From Valencia hispanica (Eukaryota > Chordata > Actinopteri > Cyprinodontiformes > Valenciidae): a stretch of 64,000 bases of DNA. How positions within the stretch are numbered: the first letter of the stretch is position 1; each line of letters opens with the position of its first letter. The stretch lies in the NCBI GenBank assembly GCA_963556495.2, contig OY747702.1:196001-260000 (forward strand). The letters are read 5' to 3'. The position numbers were made by a program, and so were the translations under genes. Below are positions 9,640 through 21,381 of this stretch, in pieces. A model generated the notes under the pieces. The model searched no databases. It saw only the letters and a program-made list of their open reading frames with translations, and was not told the DNA's origin.

Positions 9640-11171
9640 GTACGACATCTGCACATCTAATGGTTTGAAGTAAAGCAACTCTTGAAATTAAAGCACCTTA
9701 AGTGGATGGGACAGTTTCAGGAATATCTTAAATGCATTGTAGTGTTCATCAAAACAGACGGTTTCAACACCTGAACCAACAAGTATAACTTTTTCATCTT
9801 TCAGTTTTGACTTTACAGAATACTGGCATCTCATTAGATACTTCAACACACACAATTAGGCCAGGGCGATACTCAGTGCCATAGTGCTTCACTCATTTTA
9901 CAAAGAGAACACTATAACATATTTATCTACCTAGTTTTGAAGCAATTTCAGTACCATCCTTCAATCTCCAAGTTCCTCAGTCTTTCCTGGAACAATAGTC
10001 AATCTGTATCATGTATCTTTGGTGCTTTTTAGCCAACGTCTTGGTTAAAAAGTGATATTTTTAAAACTCTTAAGTTGAGTTTTGAAAAAATTATGCTTTA
10101 CTTCATAGCGCATAAACCACACATGCAGAATTTGACCAATATTCTTTATACATCGAGGATAATTGGTCATGACCTTCTATGACTCGGTGGTGGCATCCAC
10201 CATCTTCTCTGGGGTTGTGTGCTGGAGCAGCAGTATGTCTACTGCTGACAGGGGGATACTGGACAAGCTCACCAGGAGGGCCAGCTCTGTCCTGAGTTGC
10301 CCTCTGGACACAGTGCAGGAGGTGGGAGAGAGGAGGATGGTAGCAAAGCTATCATCACTGATGGACAATGACTCCCACCCCCTGCAGGACACCATCACTG
10401 CACTGAGCAGCTCCTTCAGTGATAGACTCCTTCACCTTAAATGTGTGAAAGAGAGATATCGCAGGTCCTTCCTTCCTGCTGCAGTCAGACTGTTTAACAC
10501 CAGCACTGCTCCTTGTAGACCACACACACACGCCAAGGACTAAGTTTAATATTGTTCATATATTGTTTATTGTATGTATTATTTACATTATTATTGTTAT
10601 TATAATTATTTATTCTTTTTTAACTATACACTGTACTGCTACAACACTGAGAATTTCCCCATTGTGGAACAATAAAGGTCTATCTAATCTTGTCTTATCT
10701 TATGAAATGATGCTTAGGCAAGAGGTTTCTGTCAGGAAACAGCCGCTTAAAAAGCTGATGATGTTCAATAGTGATGTGTTTCAGAAATATTGTCATACCC
10801 TCTGATATCACAGGTGAAAATACGATATTTACAATTTGGAGCAGCAAAATTTATAGGTGCCAATGCTCATCATGTTTCTTTACTTTATCACCAAATATCA
10901 ATGGGATGTACAGGCACCAACAGGCATTTAATTCCAAGTCATCCGTTCAGTCTTAAATGCAGGGGGGGCGATTTCTCCTCTCTTTGTACCCATAATTAAA
11001 TGAGTCTATTCTACCAGTCAGCTCTTTGGCTGTTAAAAAGTTATTTTGAATATATTCCAACTCAAGTTTTACTTCAAAAGGAGCAACTCCTTCTAAACTG
11101 TCATGCATGATATCAACACAAAAATTATCAGCAGTGTGGAAATATATCAAAGAATTCAAAGAACTTGAACG
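9640..11171 (-). pseudogene. Outer CACTA-like transposase, C-terminal half (interrupted)
   Basis: Aligned by eye with the inner copy (11656-12780), the same order of blocks is found here on the minus strand. A 73-codon frame at 10953-11174 has SLNSLIYFHTADNF, VDIMHDSLEGVAPFEV and NRPP. Homology to the inner copy continues leftwards through 10700-10950, and after the LINE insertion 10171-10695, through 10020-10170 and down to a CTGTACCGTA-like C-terminal end near 9640. Sequence from 9213 to 9640 is presumed 3' untranslated DNA. The frame is badly degraded. The N-terminal side breaks at 11171, where the inner element starts, and resumes at 18723. Confidence 0.65.
10171..10695 (+). pseudogene. 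LINE C-terminus and 3' tail (Rex/jockey-like), inserted in the transposase
   Basis: A plus-strand frame (10163-10543) encodes the C-terminal region of a fish Rex/jockey-like LINE: MTFYDSVVAS, VVCWSSSMS, LDKLTRRASSV, then SHPLQDT and ERYRRSFLPAAVRLFN, ending at a stop by 10543. The 3' untranslated part ends with AATAAAGGTCTATCTAATC and TCTTATCT-type short repeats. Homology with the inner CACTA transposase is continuous up to about 10170 and resumes at about 10696, so this is a 5'-truncated insertion. Confidence 0.8.
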
Positions 11172-11655
11172 CACAGCAAATTTGAAAGTGCAGATTTAAC
11201 ACTATCATAGTTAAAATCAACACTCGTGCAGGGTTTATATGATAACCACTGCTGCAGTGTTAAATTAACACTTTTAAAATAGTCAAAATTATTACACCAA
11301 TTGGTGTTAAAAAACACATTTTTATAGTGTAAAAAAATAACACCAGTAGAGTTTTAAAAGTACACTATATTAGTGTTAAATTCACACAAAATGGACACTG
11401 AAGTAGAATGAAGTCAACTCTTGAGTGTCAATTCTTACTACCTAATAGTGTTATTTTTTTACAAAATGAAATAAAATATATAAATGAAAAATTTACTGTA
11501 ATATTTACACTATTGGTGTTATTGTCTACATCTGTTGCTGCGACTGTTTCACAATCTAGAGGAAAAGACCACAAAGAACACTTATTCAATTGTTTATTCT
11601 ACAATGTATCCTGCATAAACTCATGACAGCAGGTACAAGACGTTACCCTAAACAA

Positions 11656-14062
11656 TACAGCCATCTGGCACAACATAGGTAAGTGAATCTGTACCGTAAG
11701 ATATTTGAACATCAAAGGCCCTTAAAGTATCTTAAATCACAAGGTCTAACAACAGAAAGCTTGTGCATTTGGTCTGCAACACAAAAAGCATGAAAGTGTT
11801 CCACAAATGATGACTCCATCTCAGATACTAAAAAATAAATGCCATCTCTCAAAAATACACACAGAATCTTACTAAAAACAGGCATTTCATTGACCAAATC
11901 TGTGCAAACAACAAGACCACTTTAAAATTCATTGCCATTATGTTTGACCCAAGTTGTGACACAGATTTCATTGGACATCTCAATATGAAAATGTGCAGAA
12001 ATTATGTGACCATGTTGTACAGTAGTCAAAGTTTTGGATTTGACAGAACCAGACTCGATGCCTTTTACAGACAAAGATTCCCAATGATAAGCAACAGCAA
12101 TTTGATGTTTCTTTGCAAGGGATTTGGTTATGTTCTTGAAATTTGTTATGCTCTCCTTGAAGAATTCTTGTTTGGCTTCATACCTCATAGTCCAAACATG
12201 TACCAAGGGTCCAATTTGGCGTATACACTCAGTATAATGTATCATGAAGTGATGCTTAGGTATCAGATTATTTTGTGGGTACAATTCCACAAACAGCTTT
12301 TGATGCTCTTCAATAAGATGTTTTAAAAATACAGTCATGCCATACGTTACACACTGGGAAAAGACAATATTAACAATGTGTAACAAAAGCAAGAGCAAAT
12401 GCCAGTGCCTGTCACCCTCTGGTACAACATCACCAAAAATCAGAGGAATGTTCTGAATGAGGAATAATTTCTGACTAGCATTGAGCCCAATACCAGTACA
12501 AAATAAGTTTATGCGAGTTGGACGATTCTTTTTATCCATGAAGCCATTGTTAAATGCATAAACATGTTGAACTATGTTTTCAGTAGAAATAAAGTTCTTA
12601 TTGAAATATTCAAACAATAACGTTACTTCATATTGTGCAACACCCTCCAAGATGTCATGCATTATGTCCAACATAAAGTTATCAGATACGCTGAAATAAC
12701 GCAAGGTGTTAAGGATACTGTTGCGTTTGATCCCAAAACAAGAACTTTCCCTTGGGTTCTCCACAAGATATCTGTAGTGCTCCTCATTGGTTAAATTAGT
12801 CCGTAACTTCAACCGTGGATCATCTTCACTAAAAATTGTTTGAGCAGATTTTTTGTCAACAAGACACATTCTACAGTAGTGGTTTGCAGAGGACTCAACA
12901 TAACCAAAAATTGAGTTCAAACCTAAATTATCTCCAGTTATTTGTGCAATGGTGCCATAGAGAGGTTCTTCCGTAAAATACACTTTCATCCCATTTTGTT
13001 CTAGTACTTTCATGTCCTCAATAAATGGAGTAAGTATTTTGTCAATGCCACATTTCTTTGCATCTTGGGAATGAACCAAAGAAATTAGATGGATGTTCAT
13101 CAATGAGGAATTCAAACTTGGTGGCAAGTTGCGTAAAGTAAAATAGAGTCATCCAAGCTTATGAATGCCTTGTTTTGACCCTAGTGGGTTTGATGTCTCA
13201 AAGTCATCATAATAAACTTGAATTTGTAATGCACCTTCGCATTTAGAAAATAATGGATGTTTTTTGTAATACTTGCCATCACAAAAATCCCTATTGAAGT
13301 CATCCAGGATGGATTGTTGATTCAGCTGATGGCAAACTTCCTCATTTTTGAAAATAAATTCCAAAGTTTTAAAGAGAGGTACATAAATAAAAGTGTCATA
13401 TACAGGAACTTGCTCATATACTCCAGATATTTTGTTTCTTTTTTAATCATACCTCACTCCCAAATTAAATTCAACTGGTTCTACAACACCCCATTTTTCA
13501 GTGAAATACTTTGTCCATTTAGAGTTTGTATCTAATTCACTAAAAGGATTAAAGACAGTACTGAAGACCTCTTCCACTGCATTTCTACAAGGATTTTCAG
13601 ATGGCATTGCTCTCATCTCCTGTTCTTTAAGTTTTTTATGAAGTTTTTGACATAGTCCTCCATGCTTTCCACCACAGACAACACGTCATTGTTGGAAACA
13701 CCACTGCCCTGTAACTTTGCAACAACTGAAGCACCCATGTCTTTTGCCTGCTCGTTGGACATAAAAGAAGTTGAAGGTGCCTCTTCAGACATGTCTGGTA
13801 CACATTGCTGAGATATATGTTCAGTAGCATCTGACTGATGTGGCTTTGGACAATCGGGATGTGTGCCCATATCAACAGTTCTATGACAACTATTCAAATG
13901 CTTTCCAAAACCTGTAAAACTTTTGAACTGTAATGAACAGTCATCTTGGGCACAAATAAGAACACATTTTTTTCCCGGGTATAACCCATGAAAATTTTTT
14001 AGATGCTGGATTAATGCACTTGGAGAACTGTGCAAGGATCTACAAATATGACACCTATACAT
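11656..14062 (-). pseudogene. CACTA/Tnp2-like transposase with N-terminal C2H2 fingers
   Basis: The frame begins at 14062 with MYRCHICRSLHSSPSALIQH and a second C...C...H...C pattern, i.e. C2H2-like fingers. It then runs through a WTKYFTEKWG block, YYDDFETSNPLGSKQG and NSSLMNIHLISLVHSQD. The catalytic-looking region follows: ITGDNLGLNSIFGY with a CRMC pair, DNFMLDIMHDILEGV, PKHHFMIHYTE and VWTMRYEAKQEFFKE. GDN, the D(I)MHD block and the late E are candidate catalytic acids by comparison with Tnp2 proteins. The C-terminal segment (11656-11897) ends near YGTDSLTYVVPDG. It is broken by a frameshift near 13630, in-frame stops near 13445, 13151 and 11922, and a frameshift near 11715. No intron is needed. 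Full length would be about 800 codons. Family assignment is inferred from motifs plus element ends; fish databases usually label such proteins uncharacterised. Confidence 0.7.
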
Positions 14063-15875
14063 TTGTCAAATACCTGTCTTTTAAAAACCAGTATTAGTCT
14101 TCCCACAACAACCTTAAAAAGTTGAACAACAAAATATGTGCCAGGGACACCTCCTCAGTTCAACAGCTCCACTAGATATGAACTTGGTTCTTAGCTTCTG
14201 TTCATGAACTTTGCTCTCAACTCCTTCACTTTTGGACTTTCTTTTGTGGTGTCAACATCAATACCATAGACAGTTGTCTGTAGGAAAGTGTACATGTTTG
14301 TTAGAGCATCATCATAACTCACACTGAAAACACAGTGCAGTTTAAAGAGTTCATCAATTGCTGCCAAGGATGTGGTTCCTTGGCAGGGGATGAGCTTCTT
14401 ATCCATCACAACGTAGTATGCGCTGATGGTCTGGTTGTTGGATCCAGATCCAAGGAGATATGGCTGGCACGGTCTTTCCTGGCCCACAAGGTGCTCGTCA
14501 AAGCTCTTGCATGACTGCAAACAGAAACCACATAATGCAAATGTAAGTTCTGTTCACTGCAGTGCAGTATGCAACAAAATTACAATCAGTCGCACATTTA
14601 CCTTGTGAAAAACAACAAGATGCTCTATGGCCTGAGCAGCACTGATCTTCAGAATTGTTTTCTTCGCGGGCTGAGGTGGCAGAATATGCAGAGGCAGCAG
14701 AAATGATGCCATGTCACTGTCCCACTCTGAAAGAATTGACAAAACAAAAAAAGTTATGTATTTTTTCTAAAAGGCATGATGGCCAGATAATTGAAATCAT
14801 TTTTAGTCAATACCTGGTTGGTAGTTCAATGATTCATCTACATCCTGATTCCTGGCAGACCTGGGCAAAGTTTGGAGTAATGGGGTGGCTGTCAAGCCCT
14901 CGGCTTCCTGTACCACCTTTCCTTTGAAGGATGTATGCCACTTCTCCAACAGCTTACCAGATTTCTCTGGACCAAAGAGAAGCGTAAAATCTTGAAGAAT
15001 CTGGAGAAACAGTGTGAAATAGCATAGCTATTTAAAATTATTTCCAACATTTTGACCATCACAAGCATCTTTACAGCAACAAATGTATGGTTTTATAGGA
15101 TACCATTACATACCAGTCCTTTTGTGTCAAGAAACCTTGAAAACACAGAAAGCACGTTGTGAGATTCACATGGATTGTGAACAAGATGGCGTCTGTACTT
15201 AAAGGTTTCCTTCATCTTCTGAAAGATGATTTTGGTGTCGTTAGTGTGGTTCATCAAGGATATGGCTGCTTTACAAATCTTCTCATCCAACTGAGAATCG
15301 GCCTGAGGCAGTTGCCTCTCTTGTCTTGGTCCACCTCCTCCAGGTGTCTGGATTTTTGGTTCCTTGGTCACAACTTTGGTCTTTCTCTGGATTGTCTTTA
15401 GTCGCCACGCAAGAAATCCAGACCCACTTTGGCTGTCGTAGTAATGTTCCTGACCACACAATTTTTGTTATTAGAAAATAAAAAGACTCCTTCAAATGTG
15501 GTTTGTTTAAATTTTGAGGCATTTACCAGCATGTTTGTACTCAGAATGAACACAACAAACAAGACAAACAAGTGTATTGGGCAAGATGGGTTATCAGCAC
15601 TTACATATCCTTTTCTGGAAAGAGGATCCTTCAAGGCAGGGAACAAGGTCACGATCCCCAGAGCATATTTCTCTTTGGTTTGACGCTGAGGGATTCTCTT
15701 GTGAAAACCCCAAAAAAGGTTAATTGATCACTTCATCATGCAACAGAAATAAGAACGTGCAGTCACAAATAATATTTCTAGCAGAGAGAAAATGAGCTGC
15801 ATGTGAGTACAAACCTAATCTTTTTTATTTGTATGAAAGAAAAAGAAAAAAAAAACAGCATTTTACTCAACTTAG

Positions 15876-16607
15876 CGTGTATTCAGACCTGCACTGTTTG
15901 GTCCACTTTAAACAGTCCAGGGTTCGTTTCGAATGCTAGTCCGGATCTTTTATGCAGGTGGGAATACACACAAACGAATCCTGGTGCGGATCAGAGAACC
16001 GGATTGAGACCCACTTTTTTAGGTGGTCTCGGTCCGCTTCCAAACGGACTCTGGTGCGGTTCACTTCAGGTGTGAATACAAACCAGTGTTGATCCGAACC
16101 AACTCCAGGATACATGTGCCTTTTTGGGCTAAACAAGCCACCGTAGCAAGGTAAGTTCATACCTGATCATTCGCCTTCTGTTTAGCCACGCTGCTGCGAG
16201 CATGTTATGGGTCAGGGCACGCAGTGCACATCGACTCTTTCGGGTTACTGCACGCATTCCCCGACGCCTTTCCAAAATTTGAAACAGAGTGTCGCAAAAC
16301 CTGCGTTGAATGAGCTGCTCTTGACACTCAATGTGATTTTGCAGCTCCAATAACAGCAGAAATATGCAGAGCAGCGTAAGGCTTAAATGTTTTCCTCCAT
16401 TTCCGGGTCTGCGCTCTGTGCGCCGCCCTAGTCATTGCTGTCCAATGGCCGCACCGATCGTCACACGCGTGGATGTGTTTGCAAAATATAGTTCACTTGC
16501 AAAATGTACAGTGTGAATGCGAACCGCACCAAACGAAAAAAATTAAGTCCGCTTTGGGTCTGGACCAAACAAGCGGACCAAAGGACTTTTCTGGTCTGAA
16601 TACACCC
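15876..16607. mobile_element. PIF/Harbinger non-autonomous element (732 bp)
   Basis: Ends GCGTGTATTCAGACC and GGTCTGAATACACCC are inverted repeats. The flanks are TTA at 15873-15875 and 16608-16610, the 3-bp duplication typical of Harbinger. Sub-terminal CGGACC/GGTCCG motifs are frequent. On the minus strand, 16350-16160 encodes MELQNHIECQEQLIQRRF and an Arg-rich segment ending at a GTATGA splice-donor-like site, possibly the first exon of a Harbinger protein. It lies within an exon of the companion gene. Confidence 0.8.
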
Positions 16608-16853
16608 TTACCCTTCAGCCTCAACCATGTGTGCTGCAAGCATGTTAACCATCTACCTTCTTCTACCATCACTCAATGTGCCGGTTCCTTCATATTCTTC
16701 TAGAATAGCTGCTCCTCCAGGCTTTTTCTCTAGGATTTGCTTTATCAACTAAACAAGAGTGTGAGAGTGTTATTTTATTTAAATTAAAAATACATTTTAA
16801 AATAAACAGCCTGACTTTTAAGTACAGATTTTATTGGATTGACTTTAAAATAA

Positions 16854-17493
16854 AGCCTAAGTTATACTTCTCCGTCTGCGTAGGAATGGAGACACGCAAC
16901 GCCAATAGCCAAGGGCTCTCTGTCAGCTACACATCGACACAGAGTCGGCCCCAGTTTTCTGATAAATTGTCGTCCGAGACGGCCGTCTGAGAATGGTCAA
17001 CCCGACATAAGCCTCAGATCATTTAACTAGAACAGTGCTCTATAGACGATTTAATTAGCAGTCAGTGCAGCTTTTGGGCTCTAGATGCTTTATATTGCAA
17101 GGCCAGTTTATCTAATTGGTATTTTGGCAATTTTGAACACCAAGAAGTGTAGAGAACAAACAAGACCACGGAATTTGTTTACATGTGTTCTTTTAAGAGT
17201 ATTCTATGAGCTGCACTTATAGTAAAAAGTGTTCCGACTTAATAAAAACTCACCCTCTGTCGGTCATTGCTCCTTTAGTAGATTTTTGTTTCCAAAATTA
17301 ATTAAATAAACTGTCGTCATCCAAAGACGTTAATGCGATGGTATGCAGACCCACTAGAAAAGGACCCCGCCCTCTGCTGGAGAATTGCTTTGCAATACAC
17401 ACTCACCAACGGAGGACTATAAACGGAAAATGTCTCCGTCAGCACGTCTGCGTGTGGCCGCAAATTTGCTGACGGAGAAGTATTACTCAGGCT
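16854..17493. mobile_element. MITE with 23-bp inverted repeats (Harbinger-like)
   Basis: The ends AGCCTAAGTTATACTTCTCC and, inverted, AGCCTGAGTAATACTTCTCC match at 18 of 20 positions and continue for 3 more (GTC). Flanks are TAA and TAG, an imperfect 3-bp duplication. There is no coding content except chance frames. It lies in an intron of the companion gene. Confidence 0.65.
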
Positions 17494-19552
17494 TAGGTGG
17501 CATATGATAGCATTCAGTAACAACGTTACCTCTCTGGCAGAAGAACTTTCAGCTGCTTCTTCATCCATTCTGATTTGCTTTCGTGGTATTGGCGTTTCAC
17601 AATCACTGCTGCCACTAGATGCAGAGAGCATACTCCTGGAAGAAGACTGTGAAGTGGATAGTGGTGTCTGTGATGTCCTTTAAAGTATTCCACAAAAACG
17701 TAATCTTGCTTCAACGTCGCTTTCCGGTACTTCTCTCATCCAAGTTTACCCGCCACGCTGACCAGCAGCTCTCAATGACTTTTCCACATCACCTTCCCTC
17801 TCCCCGGACCCCAACTAGTTATAGATTAATTGCCACCTGTGTACCGATTAGATGTTCTGTCACGTTATGTTTTCTCCCGGTTGACTTTCAAAGTAAATTC
17901 GCTAAATAAAAATTGAACATATTTAAATTACATAAATAGGCTAATATGACAAAATGTAGGACCTTTATACAAAAAAAATTAAGACTTTAGCCAAAGTATT
18001 GAAGACTTTTTAAGGCCTTAACTTAGATGCATGAAATTAAATACTTGTTAAGACCCCGTGGCTACCGTGGTTTAAGTACAACAGTTAATATAGCAAAAAT
18101 TGAGCCCAAACATAATTACGTTTCCGTATAGATACTTCATAGAGGCACATTTGAACAGAGTAACTTACCCTGTGTTGTCCAGATAGAACTGATAATTCTC
18201 TTCGATGTCTTCACTGCAAAAAATATATATCTAGAATCAGTTTTAAAGTCTGGGTACAGCATCCAACCACAAGCTAACATAGCTATTCCTAAAACAGGTG
18301 GCAGGAGAAGCAAAACATGGCGTAGCTATGCCATGTAATGGCGAAGCTAGCCTTCGCTGACTCGGGTAGAGCTAACCGCCCCAAGTTTATCAATGCACAA
18401 TTCTACGACTAAAATCCCTACAACACACGGCCATTTAAACAAGACGTCAAATATGACTTGAACTTCTTTCTACTCAACTCGAATGGACAAATAATTTAAA
18501 TTAAATAAATGGTCATAGAACTGGCCAGAGCTGATGTAGCTTTCCGAATTTTGGAAAAAAAGTATGAAAAACTGCATTTGGGTTTCAGTCCCTCCACTAA
18601 ACGCTTTAATAAAAGCCAAATATCGTTATAATTCAACAATGATAAATATAAATGACTGATTAAAAATACTGTACTCTAATATGTGCTAACACTGACATTT
18701 TAACTCTGATGATTTTGCTGTGCGTTTTACACCATATAAATGAGGTAGTTTTGGGTTTGTTTGTAAAGTATGGCAATGTTCAGCATGCATATGTCTCTTG
18801 TTCTCAGTGTGACACTTTCTTCATCTTCACTAAACACAGTTTAAAAGTCTGCCTTCTCTAGTACACAAAAACGACAGCAATAACGAACACTAAATAATTC
18901 CACAAGTCCAAACATTCCATGTAGACCAAAATTATCCCCAGTTACTTGTACAACAGTACCATGAACAGGACTTTTGAATGTGGGGACTTTAACCCCATCG
19001 TAGGGCTGGGAGATACAGCCTAAAAATAAAATCTCCAATTTTTTCAAACCAAATCCGATTTCCGATTTAAATCGATTTTTTTTTCTCCCTTTCTTAAACA
19101 GAAATAACAAATGACAGAATCTGTTTTTTTAATATCTACTTTGGGAGTCTACCTGAATTCAAAGTTGTGTGCAAAGTTGGTAGCACACACCTGGCGTCCA
19201 AAGTTTTTAGTAGGTAAATAAAGCCAGGCTTTTCCACTGTATAAACAGCAGGGTTCCCGCGGGGTCTTAAAAAGCCTTAAAAGCATTGAATTTATTAATT
19301 TTGAAATAATACCTTAAAAACACTTTAAAAAGTCTTGAATTTTGATGTCTGGGTCTAAAAAATTGTGCTGTATGTAACTTCTCCATATTGTATTTTTCTT
19401 CAAAAGATTTATTTGTCAGCCACCAATTATTTTGATTAAATAACGTAGTATAAATAATGAGTGGCGGAACCAATAATTGAGAACGGAACGCAAACGCAGC
19501 CCCGGGTCACTTTCTTGTGACCTACTGAAATGGTTTTATTTTTCACACCTGC

Positions 19553-20099
19553 TTGGGTTATCCAGGACTTAAAGTATTCCTGCACCGTTCCAGATCTCCG
19601 GCATTTGACTATGATTCAGAAAAAAACACACAAAAACCCCCCGAAAAAACCAGCCCTCTTGAATGCAGCATCCCACGCGAGCCGACGGTTGTTTCTCCCA
19701 AAATCAGAAGAATGGACGCTAAATTCATGGAGCCAGGAGAAGACGTTGTTGTTGACAAGGGTCTTAAAAACAAGTGGCAGTGGGCATGGGTAGATGAAAA
19801 GGGCGGAGTCTGGGAGCTGGTGCCAGAAGCTAAGGGAGCCTGGTACCTGCTTCTGTGTGTTGTGCTACAAGAAGCTAGTATATGCGACTAACGGGAAAAA
19901 AGCTCTTCACCATCACAGACGAGACACCGGGCATAAAGCAGCTGTCCGCGCGCTCCAACACATAAGCCGTTTTCCGGGAGCAACAGCCACAGCAGATGCA
20001 GTGGCGCCGATGACCGATCTTGTTTGTGACTTGAAAATACGTGTGTGCTCGTTCATTGCAGAACACGATTTATCATCAACCCCTCGTAGATCTGTGTAA
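19553..20099 (+). pseudogene. N-terminal zinc-finger fragment of the 19249-22487 element's transposase
   Basis: Two overlapping plus-strand frames together show KNKWQWAWVDEKGGVWELVP, then CFCVLCYKKLVYATNGKK and HHHRRDTGHKAAVRAL, a C2...H2 finger of a type found at the N-terminus of fish DNA-transposon proteins. A one-base frameshift near 19855 separates the parts. A stop follows at 20097-20099, and nothing downstream looks like a catalytic domain. Confidence 0.55.
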
Positions 20100-20421
20100 A
20101 AAAGTATCAGTTGATAAAAATGCTTTAACAAAACTGTCCATTTCCAATCAGCATGCCAGATATATGAACTAGGGTTGCCAACTGTCCCGTAAAAAACGGA
20201 ATCGTCCTGTATTTACAGAAAATATTACGCATTCCGTATTAAGGTGAGGAAGAACGCGGTTTGTCCCGTACTTTAGCTACAATGAAGGTGGAGTTATTCT
20301 GTGTATTTAAGCTGTGCAGCTGCCTTTTCTTCTTTCATTCTCTCCCCTCCCTCTCCTGTTGCTCCTTCAATCATGAAACTGATCAATGATCAGCTGATCG
20401 GCTTTTCTGTCGGAAGACCCG

Positions 20422-20424
<3 letters not shown>

Positions 20425-20511
<87 letters not shown>

Positions 20512-20573
20512 TCTCTCACTCTCACTCTCTCTCACTCTCTGTCTCTCTCTGTCTCTCTCTCTCACTCTCGTTT
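20425..20573 (+). repeat. (CT)n microsatellite
   Basis: About 145 bp of nearly pure CT, interrupted by CA and GT variants toward the right end. The reading frames over it are low-complexity artefacts. Confidence 0.95.
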
Positions 20574-21032
20574 GTTTATCGCCCACTTTGCGAAGATAGA
20601 GGAAACCAGCGGCTGTTGCGTTTAACAAAAGCAGCACGTTTAATAACCTGTTAGAACTGATTTAATATGACTTTCTAGTATCAGCTGATGTTTGCTGGAG
20701 CCACAGCCGTAACAGCTGCTGGTCATGATATCGGTTTGGATATGTGGTGAGATGGAAACATGAAGATGAAACCAGGAGATGTTCTTACTGAATCATCAGA
20801 GCTGAACAGGTGATGGAGAAACAGGTTTACCTTTTAGGTGACATGAATGAGTTGAAGGGAAGTTATAAACTGTTTCTGAGAGACAAATAACACCAGGATC
20901 CTTTTTGAGCTGACAGCTGGTAGCTGTGCAGGGGCGGCTCTAGCAAAGTTTTGCAAGGGGGCCAGGTAGGGCATTAACAGGGAAAGGGGGAACAGATTAA
21001 TAATTTTCTTTCTTATTCTCATTTAAAATGTC

Positions 21033-21381
21033 TAGCTTAATTAAAAGCTTAATTAAAAAAAATCTGAATCTTACAACTAAAGTGGTCATCTGTTAAATGT
21101 ATAGAAATCCATTATCTTATATAGTAAATATTATTGTATTAATATAATATCAATATTATATAATTAAAAGCTTAATTAAGAAAAATCTGAATCTTACAAC
21201 TAAAGTGGTCATCTGTTAAATGTATAGAAATCCATTATCTTATATAGTAAATATTATTGTATTAATATAATATTAATATTATATAATTAAAAGCTTAATT
21301 TAAAAAAATCTGAATCTTACAACTAAAGTGGTCATCTGTTAAATGTATAGAAATCCATTATCTTATATAGTAAATATTATT
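21033..21381. repeat. Tandem repeat, about 2.8 units of 123 bp
   Basis: The motif TTAAAAGCTTAATT recurs at 21041, 21164 and 21287, exactly 123 bp apart. The intervening sequence (GAATCTTACAACTAAAGTGG and on) is almost identical between units. Confidence 0.9.

Larger units (their letters stand above)
14191..18226 (-). pseudogene. SAMD3-like companion gene of the CACTA-like element, spliced, interrupted
   Basis: Minus-strand exons with consensus splice sites can be followed. The first is a short candidate at about 18183-18226. Next is a Ser-rich exon ending at 17530, then 16611-16748 (EKKPGGAAILEEYEGTGTLSD, with an in-frame TAG). They continue with about 15605-15698 (KEKYALGIVTLFPALKDPLS), 15114-15449 (GFLAWRLKTIQ... 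to FSRFLDTKGL), 14814-15000 (DFTLLFGPEKSGKLLEKW), 14602-14726 (MASFLLPLHILPP) and the last exon 14191-14514 (DELFKLHCVFSVSYDDAL, TFLQTTVYGIDV, KVKELRAKF). This order matches, from memory, fish genes annotated sterile alpha motif domain-containing 3-like. I see no SAM domain here, so the name is only a label. A Harbinger element sits inside the 16611-16748 exon, so this copy is dead. Function in transposition is unknown. Confidence 0.6.
11172..18722 (-). mobile_element. Inner CACTA-like (CMC) element, 7.55 kb, two genes
   Basis: The element starts CACAGCAAATTTGAAAGTGC and ends GATTTTGCTGTG, so its ends are CACAGCAAA...TTTGCTGTG with the CAC/GTG signature of CACTA-type elements. Both flanks are CG (11170-11171, 18723-18724). 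Removing the element and one CG restores an uninterrupted coding frame in the outer transposase. Sub-terminal repeats of AGTGTTAA/TTAACACT occupy 11190-11530. It carries a transposase gene (11656-14062) and a spliced companion gene (14191 to about 18226), both on the minus strand. Two later insertions interrupt the companion gene. Confidence 0.75.

Noticed and set aside
20301..20654. Ser/Leu-rich (plus) and Arg/Glu-rich (minus) frames
   Set aside because: Translation of the CT microsatellite.
21033..21381. Satellite DNA or centromeric array
   Set aside because: Fewer than three units and confined within a transposon.
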